A stretch of DNA of 64,000 nt from Pontibacillus halophilus JSM 076056 = DSM 19796 (GCF_000425205.1 NZ_KE384328.1:1-64000); one strand, 5' to 3'. Shown: positions 41,656-53,191, numbered from the stretch's first letter. Translations and numbers: made by a program. The notes: generated by a model from the letters alone, not told the origin.

Positions 41656-42273
41656 GTGTCAACTCAATCAAAATCGAAAGTTTATGAAGAGGTTTTGAAT
41701 GAGATCAGACGACTTATTGAAATTCAAGAGCTTGTCCCTGGTGACAAACTTCCATCTGAGCGTGAAATGGCTGAACAACTTGTTGCCTCCAGATCTTCGG
41801 TGCGGGAAGCGTTACGAGCAATGGAACTTCTTGGGCTTATTGAAACCCGTCGTGGAGAAGGAACCTTCCTAAGGGCTTACAGTCCGTACCATATGGTTGA
41901 ACTTCTATCTGCCTTTATTCTTCAACAAGGGAAGACGAAGGATAATTTGAAGCAAACGAAGTATATTGTGGAGAAAGAAGCAGCTAAACAAGCGATGGAA
42001 CGGTTGGACTCCTCTCATTTCATGCAATTAGAGAAACTTCTGAAGGAATTCGAGGAGTCGTCTGATACCATTCATTTCGAATTTTTTTCATTACTCTTCG
42101 AGGTGTTGGATAATGACCTATTTTATAGAATTTGGAGATTGATGGAGGAGTTCTCAAAGACTGTTCATCAGCCAGTCTATGAAATACGCACATATACCGC
42201 CCTTTTAGAGGCGCTAAAAAGGAAAAACGAGCAGGACATTAACGACTTATGTTCCGCTCTCTATGAAGAATAA
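41656..42273 (+). CDS. GntR-family (FadR subfamily) regulator
   Basis: The 205-residue protein has an N-terminal winged HTH (VYEEVLNEIRRLIEIQELVPG, DKLPSEREMAEQLVASRSSV, LGLIETRRGEGTFL; residues 9-75). An all-helical FCD-like effector domain is shorter than usual at its C-terminus. The effector is unknown; the location between malic enzyme and accDA suggests an organic acid or acyl-CoA. The start is GTG 41656, about 9 bases after AAGAGGAGTGA; an in-frame GTG at 41644 lies inside that site. A matching palindromic operator on the operon promoter suggests autoregulation. Confidence 0.88.
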   Translation: MSTQSKSKVYEEVLNEIRRLIEIQELVPGDKLPSEREMAEQLVASRSSVREALRAMELLGLIETRRGEGTFLRAYSPYHMVELLSAFILQQGKTKDNLKQTKYIVEKEAAKQAMERLDSSHFMQLEKLLKEFEESSDTIHFEFFSLLFEVLDNDLFYRIWRLMEEFSKTVHQPVYEIRTYTALLEALKRKNEQDINDLCSALYEE

Positions 42274-42370
42274 TGACCATAGGTAAAAGACAAAATTCTA
42301 CAGTACTTTTACTGGTTTTGCATTAAAGTATAGAGAGACAAGCTTTATGTGGTCTAAAGGAGGAATTACC

Positions 42371-43231
42371 TTGCTTAAGGACTTTTTTAGCAAGAAGAAA
42401 AAATATGCGTCGATTCCCCGTGAAGAGGCGAAGCAAGATATCCCAGAAGGGCTCATGCAAAAATGCCCAAACTGCCAGAAAATTTTCTACCGTAAAGAGC
42501 TAAGTAAAGCTCAAAACGTATGCCCAAATTGTGATTTCCACCATCAACTATCCGCATACGAGCGGATTGAAGGCTTAGTAGAAGAAGGCACCTTTACAGA
42601 GTGGGACCAAGGACTATTATCTGATAACCCGCTTCAATTCCCAGGTTACGAGGAGAAGGTTCAGAAAGACCGAGAAAAGACAGGGCTTAATGAAGCTGTC
42701 GTAACTGGTAAAGGTTCGATTGAAGGCGTAGAGACTGCTCTAGCTGTGATGGATGCGCGCTTCCGAATGGGAAGTATGGGCTCTGTTGTGGGCGAGAAGA
42801 TTGCAAGAGCAATTGAGCAAGCTCGTAAAGACAATCTTCCATTTATCATCTTTACAGCAAGTGGTGGGGCGAGAATGCAAGAAGGCGTGCTAAGTCTCAT
42901 GCAGATGACCAAAACGTCTGTAGCCATCAAGCGTTTTAGTGAAGCAGGAGGTTTAATGATCTCAGTCATGACCCATCCCACAACAGGAGGGGTTTCTGCA
43001 AGCTTTGCGTCAATTGGAGACTACAACTTTGCAGAACCAGGTGCATTAATCGGGTTTGCGGGCCGACGCATTATCGAACAAACGATAAGAGAGGAACTAC
43101 CTGAAGACTTTCAAACAGCTGAATTCCTCCTTAAACATGGCCAGCTCGACCAAGTCATCCATCGTCATGACATGAAAGAAACATTAAGTACGATACTCGA
43201 TATCCACACAACAGGAGGAGACGAGGTATGA
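42371..43231 (+). CDS. accD: Acetyl-CoA carboxylase carboxyltransferase beta subunit
   Basis: AccD and AccA form the carboxyltransferase that makes malonyl-CoA, the first committed step of fatty-acid synthesis. The N-terminal zinc ribbon ([12 protein letters not shown]...NVCPNC, residues 32-54) is followed by the crotonase-like core with [10 protein letters not shown] and [18 protein letters not shown]. The start is TTG 42371 after AAAGGAGGAA, giving 286 residues. The stop overlaps accA's ATG by 4 bp, so the subunits are translationally coupled. A possible promoter with TATAGA (42329-42334) lies upstream. Confidence 0.96.
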   Translation: MLKDFFSKKKKYASIPREEAKQDIPEGLMQKCPNCQKIFYRKELSKAQNVCPNCDFHHQLSAYERIEGLVEEGTFTEWDQGLLSDNPLQFPGYEEKVQKDREKTGLNEAVVTGKGSIEGVETALAVMDARFRMGSMGSVVGEKIARAIEQARKDNLPFIIFTASGGARMQEGVLSLMQMTKTSVAIKRFSEAGGLMISVMTHPTTGGVSASFASIGDYNFAEPGALIGFAGRRIIEQTIREELPEDFQTAEFLLKHGQLDQVIHRHDMKETLSTILDIHTTGGDEV

Positions 43232-44190
43232 AACAAGTCTTAGAATTTGAAAAGCCTGTTATGGAATTAAAAGAAAAGATCTCAGAGCTCAAAAATTTCA
43301 CAGCTGATAGTGATATTGACTTAACTGAAGAAATTCAAACACTTGAGGAACGATTGGCAAAGCTTGAGCAAGATGTGTATGGGAATATGAAGCCGTGGGA
43401 CCGAGTTCAAATGGCTCGTCATGGTGAACGACCAACGACACTTGATTATATTGAGCACTTATTTACAAATTTCCTTGAGTTTCATGGAGACCGACTCTAC
43501 GGTGACGACGAAGCGATTGTATCTGGAATTGCTAAGTTTGACGGTCGGCCTATAACAGTTATTGGTCACCAGCGTGGGAAAGACACGAAAGAGAATCTTC
43601 GACGTAATTTCGGCATGCCTCACCCAGAAGGCTATCGAAAGGCGTTGCGTCATATGAAGCAAGCGGAGAAATTTAATCGACCGATTATTTGCTTCATCGA
43701 TACGAAGGGTGCATATCCAGGGAAAGCCGCCGAGGAACGCGGTCAGAGTGAAGCCATTGCGAAGAACCTTATGGAGATGGCTGGAATCACGGTTCCAATC
43801 ATTTGTATCGTTATTGGCGAAGGTGGAAGCGGAGGCGCCTTAGCGTTAAGTGTAGGTGACCGTCTGCATATGCTTGAGAATTCCACATACTCTGTAATCT
43901 CACCAGAAGGTGCGGCAGCGTTATTATGGAAAGATTCAACGTTAGCACAGAAAGCTGCGGAGACGATGATGATTACATCTTATGACTTGAAGAAGCTGGA
44001 TGTAATTGATGATATTATTTCAGAACCTAAAGGTGGGGCTCATCGTGATGTAGCGCTTCAATCCCGTCATATTCGTCAAACAATCGAGCGTAGTATGAAA
44101 GAATTACTAGCCTTGCCAGAAGATGAATTACTTGAACAAAGATGGGAAAAATATAAAAAGATAGGTGCATATCGCGGAGATGAAGCCTAA
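43228..44190 (+). CDS. accA: Acetyl-CoA carboxylase carboxyltransferase alpha subunit
   Basis: AccA is the partner of AccD in malonyl-CoA formation. The 320-residue protein has an N-terminal coiled coil ([20 protein letters not shown]) and the carboxyltransferase core: [20 protein letters not shown], the CoA-binding [20 protein letters not shown], and [20 protein letters not shown]. It starts inside the accD stop. A hairpin follows at 44197-44230. No anomalies were seen. Confidence 0.97.
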   Translation: MKQVLEFEKPVMELKEKISELKNFTADSDIDLTEEIQTLEERLAKLEQDVYGNMKPWDRVQMARHGERPTTLDYIEHLFTNFLEFHGDRLYGDDEAIVSGIAKFDGRPITVIGHQRGKDTKENLRRNFGMPHPEGYRKALRHMKQAEKFNRPIICFIDTKGAYPGKAAEERGQSEAIAKNLMEMAGITVPIICIVIGEGGSGGALALSVGDRLHMLENSTYSVISPEGAAALLWKDSTLAQKAAETMMITSYDLKKLDVIDDIISEPKGGAHRDVALQSRHIRQTIERSMKELLALPEDELLEQRWEKYKKIGAYRGDEA

Positions 44191-44196
44191 AATGAG

Positions 44197-44230
44197 CGTG
44201 CAACAGCCTTGTTGCACGTCTATGTTTTTT
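44197..44230 (+). terminator. accDA terminator
   Basis: A perfect 8-bp stem CGTGCAAC / GTTGCACG is followed, after five bases, by six T. Confidence 0.65.
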
Positions 44231-44345
44231 GTTTTTACATTTTTCCTGTTGTCGGATAAATGATGAAAGGGTAAAATTAGTTTTTGGTTCATCCTTCATT
44301 TGACCTGAATCGTATGATTTAGGAAAACCGATAAAGGGAATTTAG

Positions 44346-44380
44346 TTGTCAGAGAAGCAATGAAAGAAGTATGGTATTCT
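44346..44380 (+). promoter_or_regulatory. pfkA promoter
   Basis: TTGTCA (44346-44351) lies 18 bp before TATGGT (44370-44375). The overlapping TGGTATTCT (44372-44380) is an alternative extended -10. Confidence 0.5.
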
Positions 44381-44424
44381 TAGAGGACAGTCTAAATTTT
44401 TTATGAACTATAGTAACGAGGTGA

Positions 44425-45390
<966 letters not shown>

Positions 45391-45459
45391 GCAGACATCG
45401 CGTCTGGGAACGTTCTCAAATCATGAGATGATTGGGAGTATTTAAGAGGAGGTACAGAA

Positions 45460-47223
45460 ATGAAAAAGACAAAAATTGTAAGTACGATTGGACCGGCTTC
45501 CGAAGCTACAGAAACTCTAGTACAGTTGATGGAAGCAGGTATGAATGTAGCACGCCTAAACTTCTCTCACGGTGACTTTGAAGAGCACGGAAACCGTATT
45601 AAGAATATCCGTGAAGCATCTAAGCGCACAGGTCGCACAACAGCGATCTTGCTTGATACGAAAGGACCTGAAATTCGTACAGGGCTATTCAAAGATGGCG
45701 GCACTTACCTAGAAAAAGGTTCTACTGTGTATATCACGATGGACCAAGACCATGAAGGAGACAAAGAGCGTTTCTCCGTAACTTATGAAGGCTTAATCAA
45801 TGACGTTCATAAAGGCGGAAAAATCCTACTTGATGATGGTCTAGTTGAGCTAGAAGTGGAAGAAGTCTTAAAGGACCAGAACGAAATTAAAACTACGGTT
45901 CTTAACAATGGCCCAATCAAGAACAAAAAAGGTGTAAACGTACCAAACGTAAGCGTGCAACTTCCTGGAATCACAGATAAAGACGCTAACGACATTCTTT
46001 TCGGTGTTGAGCAAGATGTAGATTTCATCGCAGCTTCTTTCGTACGTCGTGCATCTGACGTGCTTGAAATTCGCGAACTACTTGAGAAGAATAACGCTTC
46101 TCACATTCAAATCATCCCTAAAATTGAAAACCAAGAAGGCGTTGACAACATCGACGAGATTCTTGAAGTCAGTGACGGCCTAATGGTTGCACGTGGTGAC
46201 CTTGGTGTAGAAATTCCTGCAGAAGAAGTGCCTTTAGTTCAGAAGTCGCTTATTCGTAAATGTAACAAAGCAGGTAAACCTGTTATCACTGCGACTCAAA
46301 TGCTTGACTCTATGCAACGTAACCCTCGTCCAACTCGTGCGGAAGCAAGTGACGTAGCGAACGCAATCTTCGATGGTACAGATGCGATTATGCTTAGTGG
46401 TGAGACAGCTGCCGGGGATTACCCAATTGAAGCAGTTCAAACGATGTATAACATCGCTGTTCGTGCTGAGCAGTCTCTAGATCATGATGTCATCTTAAAC
46501 AACCGTACACGCGCAAGCGATGTAACAATTACAGATGCGATTAGCCAATCTGTAACGCACACGGCGATGAACTTAGATGTGAATGCCATTATCACACCAA
46601 CTGAAAGTGGTCATACGGCGCGTAACATCTCTAAATACCGTCCTAAAGCTCCAATTGTAGCTGTAACATTCAGCGAGCGTGTACAACGCATGCTTTCTCT
46701 TGTATGGGGCGTACATGCGGTTACAGGTGAAAAGGCTGAATCTACGGATGATATGCTTGCGATCGCAATTGACGGCGGCCTAAGCACAGGACTATTTGAC
46801 CGTGGTGACCGTGTCATCATTACAGCTGGAGTACCAGTAGGCGAAAGTGGTACAACAAACCTAATGAAAGTACACGTTGTAGGTGACGTACTAGCGAAAG
46901 GACAAGGAATTGGGCGTAAATCTGCTTTCGGACGTGCAGTGGTAGCGAAAACAGCTGACGAAGCGTTGAACAAAGTAGAAGAAGGCGACATCCTTGTAAC
47001 AATCGGTACAGATAAAGACATGATGCCTGCGATTGAGAAAGCTGGAGCTCTTGTAACAGAAGAAGGCGGTCTTACTTCTCATGCGGCAGTTGTTGGCCTA
47101 AGCCTTGGAATTCCTGTAGTGGTTGGAGTAACAAACGCAACTTCTACAATTCAAGACGGAAGCGACATTACGATTGACTCTTCTCGTGGAGATATCTACG
47201 AAGGTCATGCAAGTGTCCTTTAA
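45460..47223 (+). CDS. pyk: Pyruvate kinase with C-terminal PEP-utilising domain
   Basis: Pyk converts PEP and ADP to pyruvate and ATP. The barrel carries [11 protein letters not shown] near residue 33, [12 protein letters not shown], the catalytic [10 protein letters not shown]-type segment ([14 protein letters not shown]) and [11 protein letters not shown]. The 587 residues exceed the usual ~475: the extra C-terminal ~110 residues form the PEP-utilising mobile domain typical of Bacillus Pyk, with its histidine in [20 protein letters not shown] near residue 540. The start ATG follows AGAGGAGG. A strong terminator follows. Confidence 0.98.
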   Translation: MKKTKIVSTIGPASEATETLVQLMEAGMNVARLNFSHGDFEEHGNRIKNIREASKRTGRTTAILLDTKGPEIRTGLFKDGGTYLEKGSTVYITMDQDHEGDKERFSVTYEGLINDVHKGGKILLDDGLVELEVEEVLKDQNEIKTTVLNNGPIKNKKGVNVPNVSVQLPGITDKDANDILFGVEQDVDFIAASFVRRASDVLEIRELLEKNNASHIQIIPKIENQEGVDNIDEILEVSDGLMVARGDLGVEIPAEEVPLVQKSLIRKCNKAGKPVITATQMLDSMQRNPRPTRAEASDVANAIFDGTDAIMLSGETAAGDYPIEAVQTMYNIAVRAEQSLDHDVILNNRTRASDVTITDAISQSVTHTAMNLDVNAIITPTESGHTARNISKYRPKAPIVAVTFSERVQRMLSLVWGVHAVTGEKAESTDDMLAIAIDGGLSTGLFDRGDRVIITAGVPVGESGTTNLMKVHVVGDVLAKGQGIGRKSAFGRAVVAKTADEALNKVEEGDILVTIGTDKDMMPAIEKAGALVTEEGGLTSHAAVVGLSLGIPVVVGVTNATSTIQDGSDITIDSSRGDIYEGHASVL

Positions 47224-47245
47224 GTGATAAACTTGAGATAAACAA

Positions 47246-47288
47246 AGCCCCTCAAGGAAAGGATGATCCTTTTCTTTGAGGGGTTTTT
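47246..47288 (+). terminator. pfkA-pyk terminator
   Basis: A long stem (CCCCTCAA...GGAT / ATCC...TTGAGGGG) ends in a T-run. Confidence 0.85.
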
Positions 47289-47362
47289 GTGCAAGAAGTT
47301 ATGATGTAACGTCATGTCTAGTATAATAGAGGCAAGCTTACTTCTTGAAAGGAAGATGGCAT

Positions 47363-47758
47363 ATGTTTCGTTGGTTACTATTATTTATTCTGATTGTACC
47401 TGCCCTTGAGATTGGTGTACTTATCTGGGCTGGCAACTTAGTGGGCCCGTGGTGGGTGATCCTGCTCATTATTCTAACCGGTATCTTAGGTGCATACTTG
47501 GCAAAGCAACAAGGTTTAGAGACCTTAAATCGAGCGCGTACCCTTATGAATCAGGCTCAAGTTCCTCAAGATGAGATATTTGATGGTATTTGTATTCTAA
47601 TTGGAGCGGTTGTACTGTTGACGCCTGGATTTATCACGGATGCAATTGGATTTACGCTACTCTTGCCAGCAACACGAGCGCCTATCCGTCATGCTCTAAA
47701 ACGAACAGTACGAAAAATGATGGAGAATGGTCAAATTACAATCTTTAGAAGGTTTTAA
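47363..47758 (+). CDS. ytzA: FxsA-family membrane protein (YtzA)
   Basis: The 131-residue protein has helices at about residues 2-22, 27-46 and 75-97 and belongs to the FxsA family, whose E. coli member relieves exclusion of phage T7 by F plasmids. Its cellular role is unknown. The cytoplasmic segment AKQQGLETLNRARTLMNQAQ and LTPGFITDAIGFTLLLPATR are family hallmarks. The start is ATG 47363 after GAAAGGAAG. It converges with ytvI across a shared terminator. Confidence 0.9.
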   Translation: MFRWLLLFILIVPALEIGVLIWAGNLVGPWWVILLIILTGILGAYLAKQQGLETLNRARTLMNQAQVPQDEIFDGICILIGAVVLLTPGFITDAIGFTLLLPATRAPIRHALKRTVRKMMENGQITIFRRF

Positions 47759-47760
47759 TA

Positions 47761-47795
47761 AAAAGGAGGGAGCTCTTCGTGAGCTTCCTCCTTTT
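47761..47795. terminator. Bidirectional terminator between ytzA and ytvI
   Basis: Stem AAAAGGAGG-AGCTC / GAGCT-CCTCCTTTT with a short loop. Confidence 0.85.
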
Positions 47796-48921
47796 ATTGA
47801 TTTGATGATCCGTAAATAAATGTCCAGAGCTTCTCAAATAGCTTTGCTTGATGGAGTGTGTTGATGAATACTAAGACAACTGGTCCGACAAGTAATCCAA
47901 GGAACCCGATTAACTTATAGCCAACAAATAGCGCAAGTAAAGTTGCAAGTGGGTCTATTCCGATATTACTCGACAATACTTTAGGCTCCATCATTTGTCG
48001 TTGTACGATTACGATGATGTAGAGGATGGCAAGACCAATCGTCATGAAATAGTTTCCTGTAAAGAACATATACAACATCCACGGAATGAAAATTAAGCCT
48101 GTTCCTAAGTAAGGCAGCAAGTCCACGATTCCAGTGATCACTGCAATTGTAATCGCATATTCCACTCGTAAGATGACCAATCCTAATAGAACAATGAAAG
48201 CCGTAATGGAAATTAAGGTGAATTGAGCTCTAATGAAACCGACGAGTGCTTGCTTCAATCCTTGGAAGACAGTCTCGGTAGATTGAATAACGGACGCTGG
48301 AAATAGTTTAGTTGCAAATTGACTAAATCGCTCCCAGTCTTTGCTTATAAAAAAGGCGCTGAGTAAAGAAAAGACCAAGACAGTTGCAAATTCAGGAAGC
48401 TTCCCGAGCTGCATTGGAATCCACTCAAGGATGGACTTTAAGATTGTAGCCCCGCTCTCTGCAACATTGGTGCCAATCTGTTGTACTTGTTTCAAGACTT
48501 CACTTTGTTGCTTTGCATCCAAAGTACTTAACAATGAAGTAAGTGATTCATATACAGGGAGGATCTGTGATGTGACAAATTGTTCTACATACGTTACAAG
48601 AGACTTGAAATGGACTGGAAGTTGAGTGGCTAAATGAGTCGTTCCGTTAATCAACTCAACGACGACGATTGTCATAATACCGATAAGAGAAGCTACGATG
48701 AACAGTAGCGTCACCATGACAGCTACCGTTCTAGGTAACTTCACCTTCTCTTCTAGTAGGCGGACGAGCGGGTGAATCAGGAACGCAATGCCTAATCCAA
48801 TGAGAAAGGGATACGTATATAGAGATACATAGTAAAGTGCCACGAACAAACCCGCTGTAACAAGTAACACGATCAAGAAACGGACGATTCTCCACAAATA
48901 AACCATGTAGTGCTGGTCCAC
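47794..48921 (-). CDS. ytvI: Sporulation integral membrane protein YtvI (AI-2E exporter superfamily)
   Basis: The 375-residue protein has 7-8 hydrophobic helices and the layout of the AI-2E transporter/PerM superfamily. The N-terminus reads YTYPFLIGLGIAFLIHPLVR; the C-terminal third contains the PYLGTGLIFIPWMLYMFF block and the DPLATLLALFVGYKLIGFLG hallmark. In B. subtilis ytvI is a sporulation gene of the mother cell. The start is GTG 48921, seven bases after AAAGGGGTGG, giving MDQHYMV, which parallels the B. subtilis start; the ATG at 48945 lacks a ribosome site. Confidence 0.9.
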   Translation of the reverse strand: MDQHYMVYLWRIVRFLIVLLVTAGLFVALYYVSLYTYPFLIGLGIAFLIHPLVRLLEEKVKLPRTVAVMVTLLFIVASLIGIMTIVVVELINGTTHLATQLPVHFKSLVTYVEQFVTSQILPVYESLTSLLSTLDAKQQSEVLKQVQQIGTNVAESGATILKSILEWIPMQLGKLPEFATVLVFSLLSAFFISKDWERFSQFATKLFPASVIQSTETVFQGLKQALVGFIRAQFTLISITAFIVLLGLVILRVEYAITIAVITGIVDLLPYLGTGLIFIPWMLYMFFTGNYFMTIGLAILYIIVIVQRQMMEPKVLSSNIGIDPLATLLALFVGYKLIGFLGLLVGPVVLVFINTLHQAKLFEKLWTFIYGSSNQ

Positions 48922-49012
48922 TATTTGCCACCCCTTTTGCCGCATAGAGTAGAAAAATGCAGCTATGGTAAGATGAGGAAAGAATGATAATTTAGGATAG
49001 GAGGGCTTCTGG

Positions 49013-49486
49013 TTGATCTCACCATCTACAATCTTTCTACTAATTCTATTTATATTAGGATATATAGGGAAAAATCAGTCAATTATGCTAGCTGTGTATA
49101 TTTTATTTGGTATTAAACTACTGAAATTGGACGATAAAGTGTTTCCATACTTAGAAGCAAAGGGAATTAGTATAGGCGTTACGGTGATTACGATTGCAGT
49201 CCTTGTTCCCATTGCAACAGGAGAAATTGGGTTTAAAGAGTTGTGGACGAGTGTGAAATCCTATTATGGCTGGATTGCACTTGGTGCAGGGGCATTTGTA
49301 GCTTTAATTGCGAAGAATGGACTCACTCTATTGGCGGACGACCCGCAGCTAACCACTGCTCTTGTCATCGGCACCATCTTAGCTGTTGTCTTCTTTAACG
49401 GAGTGGCAGTAGGACCATTAATTGGAGCTGGAATTGCATATATGACGATGAAAATTGTCGACACATTCTTAAAAATTATAGGTTAG
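49013..49486 (+). CDS. ytwI: DUF441 membrane protein YtwI (UPF0756)
   Basis: The 157-residue protein has four hydrophobic helices (about 4-18, 22-38, 50-68 and 85-103) and a further one at the C-terminus, matching UPF0756. Its function is unknown. The start is TTG 49013 after ATAGGAGGG. It sits between ytvI (divergent) and citZ, the B. subtilis order, and ends in a hairpin terminator. Confidence 0.9.
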   Translation: MISPSTIFLLILFILGYIGKNQSIMLAVYILFGIKLLKLDDKVFPYLEAKGISIGVTVITIAVLVPIATGEIGFKELWTSVKSYYGWIALGAGAFVALIAKNGLTLLADDPQLTTALVIGTILAVVFFNGVAVGPLIGAGIAYMTMKIVDTFLKIIG

Positions 49487-49504
49487 ATTGGCGTAATATC
49501 AGGG

Positions 49505-49533
49505 GAATTCCTACACTAGTAGGAATTTTCTTT
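49505..49533 (+). terminator. ytwI terminator
   Basis: Stem AATTCCTAC / GTAGGAATT followed by TTTTCTTT. Confidence 0.75.
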
Positions 49534-49537
49534 ATAA

Positions 49538-49581
49538 TTTAAACGGTTTCAATTCACAAAAATCTGAACATTGTTTATAAT
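49538..49581 (+). promoter_or_regulatory. citZ promoter with cre site
   Basis: TTCACA (49553-49558), a 17-bp spacer and TATAAT (49576-49581) make a good sigma-A promoter. TTTAAACGGTTTCA at 49538-49551 fits the cre consensus at 13 of 14 positions and abuts the -35. Confidence 0.72.
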
Positions 49582-49623
49582 TGGAGATGGGGATGACTTC
49601 CTACTATTCAGTTAGGATATTAG

Positions 49624-49656
49624 TTAAGCGTTTTCTTAATGGAAGTTAAGAGAACG
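49624..49656 (+). promoter_or_regulatory. Second cre-like site and leader hairpin of citZ
   Basis: GTTAAGCGTTTTCT (49624-49637) is a weaker cre-like sequence (11 of 14) about 37 bp after the expected start point. CGTTTTCTTAA also pairs with TTAAGAGAACG just downstream (one mismatch) in the mRNA leader. In B. subtilis the citZ leader region is a control point for CcpA and for aconitase binding, so this may be the counterpart. Confidence 0.5.
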
Positions 49657-49693
49657 TACATGGGGAAATTTATTTGAAAAGGGGAGAGATTAC

Positions 49694-50809
49694 ATGGCAG
49701 TGACTAGAGGTCTTGAAGGGGTTATTGCAACTGAATCTTCTATTAGTTCAATTATCGATGATGTACTCACATATGCGGGTTACAATATTGATGATTTAGC
49801 AGAACATTCTAGTTTTGAAGAGGTTATCTATCTACTATGGAACAATAAACTTCCAACTTTTGAAGAATTAGCTGAGTTGAAGCAACAATTGAATAAGGAA
49901 ATGAGATTGCCTGAAGGAGTCATAAACCACCTTAAGTCTTATGACTTAAAGTCTGTTCATCCTATGGCAGCACTTCGTACAGCCATCTCCATTCTTGGGT
50001 TATATGACGAAGAGTCAGATGTAGTAGAAGGAGAAGCGAATAAACGTAAGGCTATTCGTATTCAGGCCAAGCTTCCTTCCATTGTGACAGCTTTCGCACG
50101 CATTCGAAATGGCGAAGAGCCAGTACAACCAAAGGAGAACCTTAGCTTTGCGGCTAATTTCCTTTATATGCTGAAGGGCAAAGACCCTGAGGATATAGAA
50201 GTAGAAGCCTTTAATAAAGCACTTGTTCTACACGCTGATCATGAATTAAATGCATCCACGTTCACCGCTCGTGTGTGTGTGGCAACTCTATCTGATGTGT
50301 ATAGTGGAGTTACTGCTGCAATTGGAGCGCTTAAAGGACCGCTTCATGGTGGTGCGAACGAGCGTGTAATGCAAATGCTAACGGAAATTGGTAGTGAAGA
50401 GAACGCCATCCCTTACATTGACGAGAAGTTCCAAAATAAAGAGAAGATTATGGGCATGGGACACCGTGTATATGAGAATGGTGATCCACGAGCCAAGCAT
50501 TTGAGAGAAATGTCTAAAGAATTAACGAAAGTAACGGGTCAGTCTAAATGGTATAACATGTCTATTAAGATTGAAGACTATATTAAAGAAAACAAAGGCC
50601 TGCCAGCTAATGTGGACTTCTACTCTGCTTCTGTTTACCACAGTCTAGGTATTGAACACGATTTATTTACTCCAATCTTTGCTGTCAGTCGTGTTTCTGG
50701 ATGGTTAGCTCACATTCTAGAACAGTATGAGAACAACCGTCTGATTCGCCCACGAGCAGACTATACAGGAAAAGAAGGTCAATCTTACATTCCTATTGAG
50801 CAGCGCTAA
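49694..50809 (+). CDS. citZ: Citrate synthase
   Basis: CitZ condenses oxaloacetate and acetyl-CoA. The 371-residue Gram-positive (type I, short) form contains FLYMLKGKDPEDIEVEAFNK, the catalytic histidines in GPLHGGANE (near residue 217) and MGMGHRVYENGDPR (near 255), and the catalytic Asp in VDFYSASVYHSLGI (near 308). The start ATG follows AAAGGGGAGAG. icd and mdh follow on the same strand. The promoter and leader carry cre-like sites, so glucose repression by CcpA is expected. Confidence 0.97.
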   Translation: MAVTRGLEGVIATESSISSIIDDVLTYAGYNIDDLAEHSSFEEVIYLLWNNKLPTFEELAELKQQLNKEMRLPEGVINHLKSYDLKSVHPMAALRTAISILGLYDEESDVVEGEANKRKAIRIQAKLPSIVTAFARIRNGEEPVQPKENLSFAANFLYMLKGKDPEDIEVEAFNKALVLHADHELNASTFTARVCVATLSDVYSGVTAAIGALKGPLHGGANERVMQMLTEIGSEENAIPYIDEKFQNKEKIMGMGHRVYENGDPRAKHLREMSKELTKVTGQSKWYNMSIKIEDYIKENKGLPANVDFYSASVYHSLGIEHDLFTPIFAVSRVSGWLAHILEQYENNRLIRPRADYTGKEGQSYIPIEQR

Positions 50810-50944
50810 AAGCACTTGATGAAACAGGCTGGGAGATGACCTTCCTTGCCTTGTTTCTCTATGTATATTTTGCCAAAGTGTGTTTCTTTATCGTATGATG
50901 AAAACGTAATCTACTAGATTATAAGACTATTAGGAGGGATTCTT

Positions 50945-52219
50945 GTGGCACAAGGAGAAAAAATCACGGTAACAAATGGGGAACTGAACGTACCAAACAA
51001 ACCAATTATTCCGTTCATTGAGGGTGACGGTATTGGTCCAGACATCTGGGCAGCAGCTCGTAGAGTCATTGAAGCAGCCGTTGATAAGGCGTATAACGGT
51101 GAGCGTGCCATTGAGTGGAAGGAAGTTTACGCGGGTCAGAAAGCTTATGACCGCACGGGGGAATGGCTTCCTAAAGAAACGTTAGATACAGTACGAGAAT
51201 ATCTAATTGCCATTAAGGGGCCTCTTACTACACCAGTTGGTGGTGGAATTCGTTCTTTGAACGTTGCTCTTCGTCAAGAACTTGACCTATTCACATGCCT
51301 ACGTCCAGTTCGCTATGTGGACGGCGTACCTTCACCGGTTAAACGCCCTGAAGATACTGACATGGTCATCTTCCGTGAGAATACGGAAGACATTTATGCT
51401 GGTATTGAATGGCAGAAAGGTACACCAGAAGTGAAGAAGGTTATTGATTTCTTACAGAACGAAATGGGTGTACATAATATTCGTTTCCCTGAAACGTCTG
51501 GTATTGGAATTAAACCAGTGTCAGAAGAAGGGACAAAACGTCTTGTTCGTGCTTCAATTGAGTATGCACTTCGTGAAGGCCGTAAGAGCGTAACCCTTGT
51601 TCATAAAGGGAACATCATGAAGTTTACAGAAGGTTCCTTTAAGTCTTGGGGATATGAAGTGGCTCATGAAGAGTTTGGCGATAAAGTCTTCACATGGCAG
51701 CAATACGACCAAATTGTTGAAGAACAAGGTAAGGAAGCAGCGAACAAAGCTCAGGATGCAGCGGAAGCAGAAGGCAAGATCATTGTGAAAGATGCGATTG
51801 CAGATATCTTCTTGCAGCAAATTCTAACTCGTCCAAAGGAATTCGATGTCGTGGCTACAATGAACCTAAACGGGGATTACATTTCTGATGCCCTTGCAGC
51901 ACAAGTGGGCGGAATCGGGATTGCTCCAGGTGCGAACATCAACTTTGAGACTGGTCATGCTATCTTTGAAGCAACTCACGGGACTGCACCAAAGTATGCT
52001 GGCCTAGATAAAGTAAATCCATCATCTGTTATTCTTTCTGGAGTGCTAATGCTTGAGCACCTAGAGTGGAGAGAGGCAGCTGATCTAATCGCGAACTCAA
52101 TGGATCGTACAATTGGAAGTAAGACCGTAACGTACGACTTTGCTCGTATGATGGAAGACGCAACAGAAGTGAAGACTTCTGAGTTTGGTGATGCTTTAAT
52201 TCAGAACATGGATGCATAA
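50945..52219 (+). CDS. icd: Isocitrate dehydrogenase (NADP)
   Basis: Icd oxidatively decarboxylates isocitrate to 2-oxoglutarate. The 424-residue protein shows [20 protein letters not shown], the substrate loop [20 protein letters not shown] with the serine that is phosphorylated in E. coli, [15 protein letters not shown], and the cofactor region [20 protein letters not shown], in which Lys and Tyr favour NADP. The start is GTG 50945 after TAGGAGGG. It lies between citZ and mdh, the conserved TCA cluster. Confidence 0.97.
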   Translation: MAQGEKITVTNGELNVPNKPIIPFIEGDGIGPDIWAAARRVIEAAVDKAYNGERAIEWKEVYAGQKAYDRTGEWLPKETLDTVREYLIAIKGPLTTPVGGGIRSLNVALRQELDLFTCLRPVRYVDGVPSPVKRPEDTDMVIFRENTEDIYAGIEWQKGTPEVKKVIDFLQNEMGVHNIRFPETSGIGIKPVSEEGTKRLVRASIEYALREGRKSVTLVHKGNIMKFTEGSFKSWGYEVAHEEFGDKVFTWQQYDQIVEEQGKEAANKAQDAAEAEGKIIVKDAIADIFLQQILTRPKEFDVVATMNLNGDYISDALAAQVGGIGIAPGANINFETGHAIFEATHGTAPKYAGLDKVNPSSVILSGVLMLEHLEWREAADLIANSMDRTIGSKTVTYDFARMMEDATEVKTSEFGDALIQNMDA

Positions 52220-52249
52220 ATAACTGAACTTTGAAAGGGGAAGATGACT

Positions 52250-53191
52250 GTGACCATTAACAGAAAGAAAGTTTCTGTAGTAGGAGCCGGATTTACTGGA
52301 GCAACAACAGCTTTCTTAATTGCGCAAAAGGAATTGGCTGATGTCGTGCTTGTAGATATCCCGGACAATGAAAACCCAACTAAGGGGAAGGCGCTTGATA
52401 TGTTAGAAGCAAGCCCTGTTCAAGGCTTTGATTCTAATGTGACGGGTACAAGCGATTACGCCGATACGAAAGATTCAGATGTTGTCATCATCACAGCAGG
52501 GATGGCTCGTAAACCAGGAATGAGTCGCGATGACTTGGTTGCGAACAACGCTGGAATTATGAAGAGCGTGACACAGCAAATCGTGAAGCATTCTCCTGAG
52601 ACGACGATTATTGTACTAACTAACCCTGTTGATGCGATGACATATACGGTCTTTAAAGAATCTGGTTTCCCTAAAAACCGTGTCATCGGTCAAAGTGGTG
52701 TATTGGACACAGCTCGTTTCCGCACGTTCATCGCACAAGAGTTGAACATGTCAGTGAAGGACATTACTGGTTTTGTTCTTGGTGGTCATGGCGATGATAT
52801 GGTTCCACTTATTCGTTATTCTGCAGCTGGGGGAGTTCCACTTGAGAAGTTGATCTCACCAGATCGCCTAGAGGAGATTGTTGAGCGTACTCGTAAGGGT
52901 GGAGGAGAGATTGTCAACCTGCTTGGGAACGGAAGCGCGTATTATGCTCCGGCGGCAGCCATTACCGAAATGGCAGAAGCTATCTTAAAAGACCAGCGTC
53001 GTGTATTGCCTTCTATCGCTTACCTTGAAGGAGAATACGGCTACTCAAACATCTACTTAGGTGTACCAACTATCCTTGGTGGTAACGGTCTTGAAGATGT
53101 AATTGAGCTTGATTTGACTGCTGATGAGAAAGAAGCACTAGATAAATCAGCAAACTCTGTTAAACATGTTATGAGCGTAGTAGACGCTTAA
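52250..53191 (+). CDS. mdh: Malate dehydrogenase
   Basis: Mdh oxidises malate to oxaloacetate with NAD. The LDH-like Bacillus form is shown by [17 protein letters not shown] (NAD-binding), the Asp-ended second strand VVLVDIP, the mobile-loop [11 protein letters not shown] with substrate-binding arginines, [12 protein letters not shown] and the catalytic-His segment [12 protein letters not shown]. The start is probably GTG 52250, nine bases after AAAGGGG, giving 313 residues like B. subtilis; the ATG at 52244 is only three bases from that site. A perfect terminator follows. Confidence 0.97.
   Translation: MTINRKKVSVVGAGFTGATTAFLIAQKELADVVLVDIPDNENPTKGKALDMLEASPVQGFDSNVTGTSDYADTKDSDVVIITAGMARKPGMSRDDLVANNAGIMKSVTQQIVKHSPETTIIVLTNPVDAMTYTVFKESGFPKNRVIGQSGVLDTARFRTFIAQELNMSVKDITGFVLGGHGDDMVPLIRYSAAGGVPLEKLISPDRLEEIVERTRKGGGEIVNLLGNGSAYYAPAAAITEMAEAILKDQRRVLPSIAYLEGEYGYSNIYLGVPTILGGNGLEDVIELDLTADEKEALDKSANSVKHVMSVVDA

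Noticed and set aside
42300-42370. FapR- or FadR-type operator before accD
   Set aside because: Only isolated TGGTC half-sites are present; no dyad comparable to that at 40281.
46611-47021. Minus-strand 136-residue frame inside pyk
   Set aside because: Ser/Thr-rich antisense shadow of a highly conserved enzyme gene.
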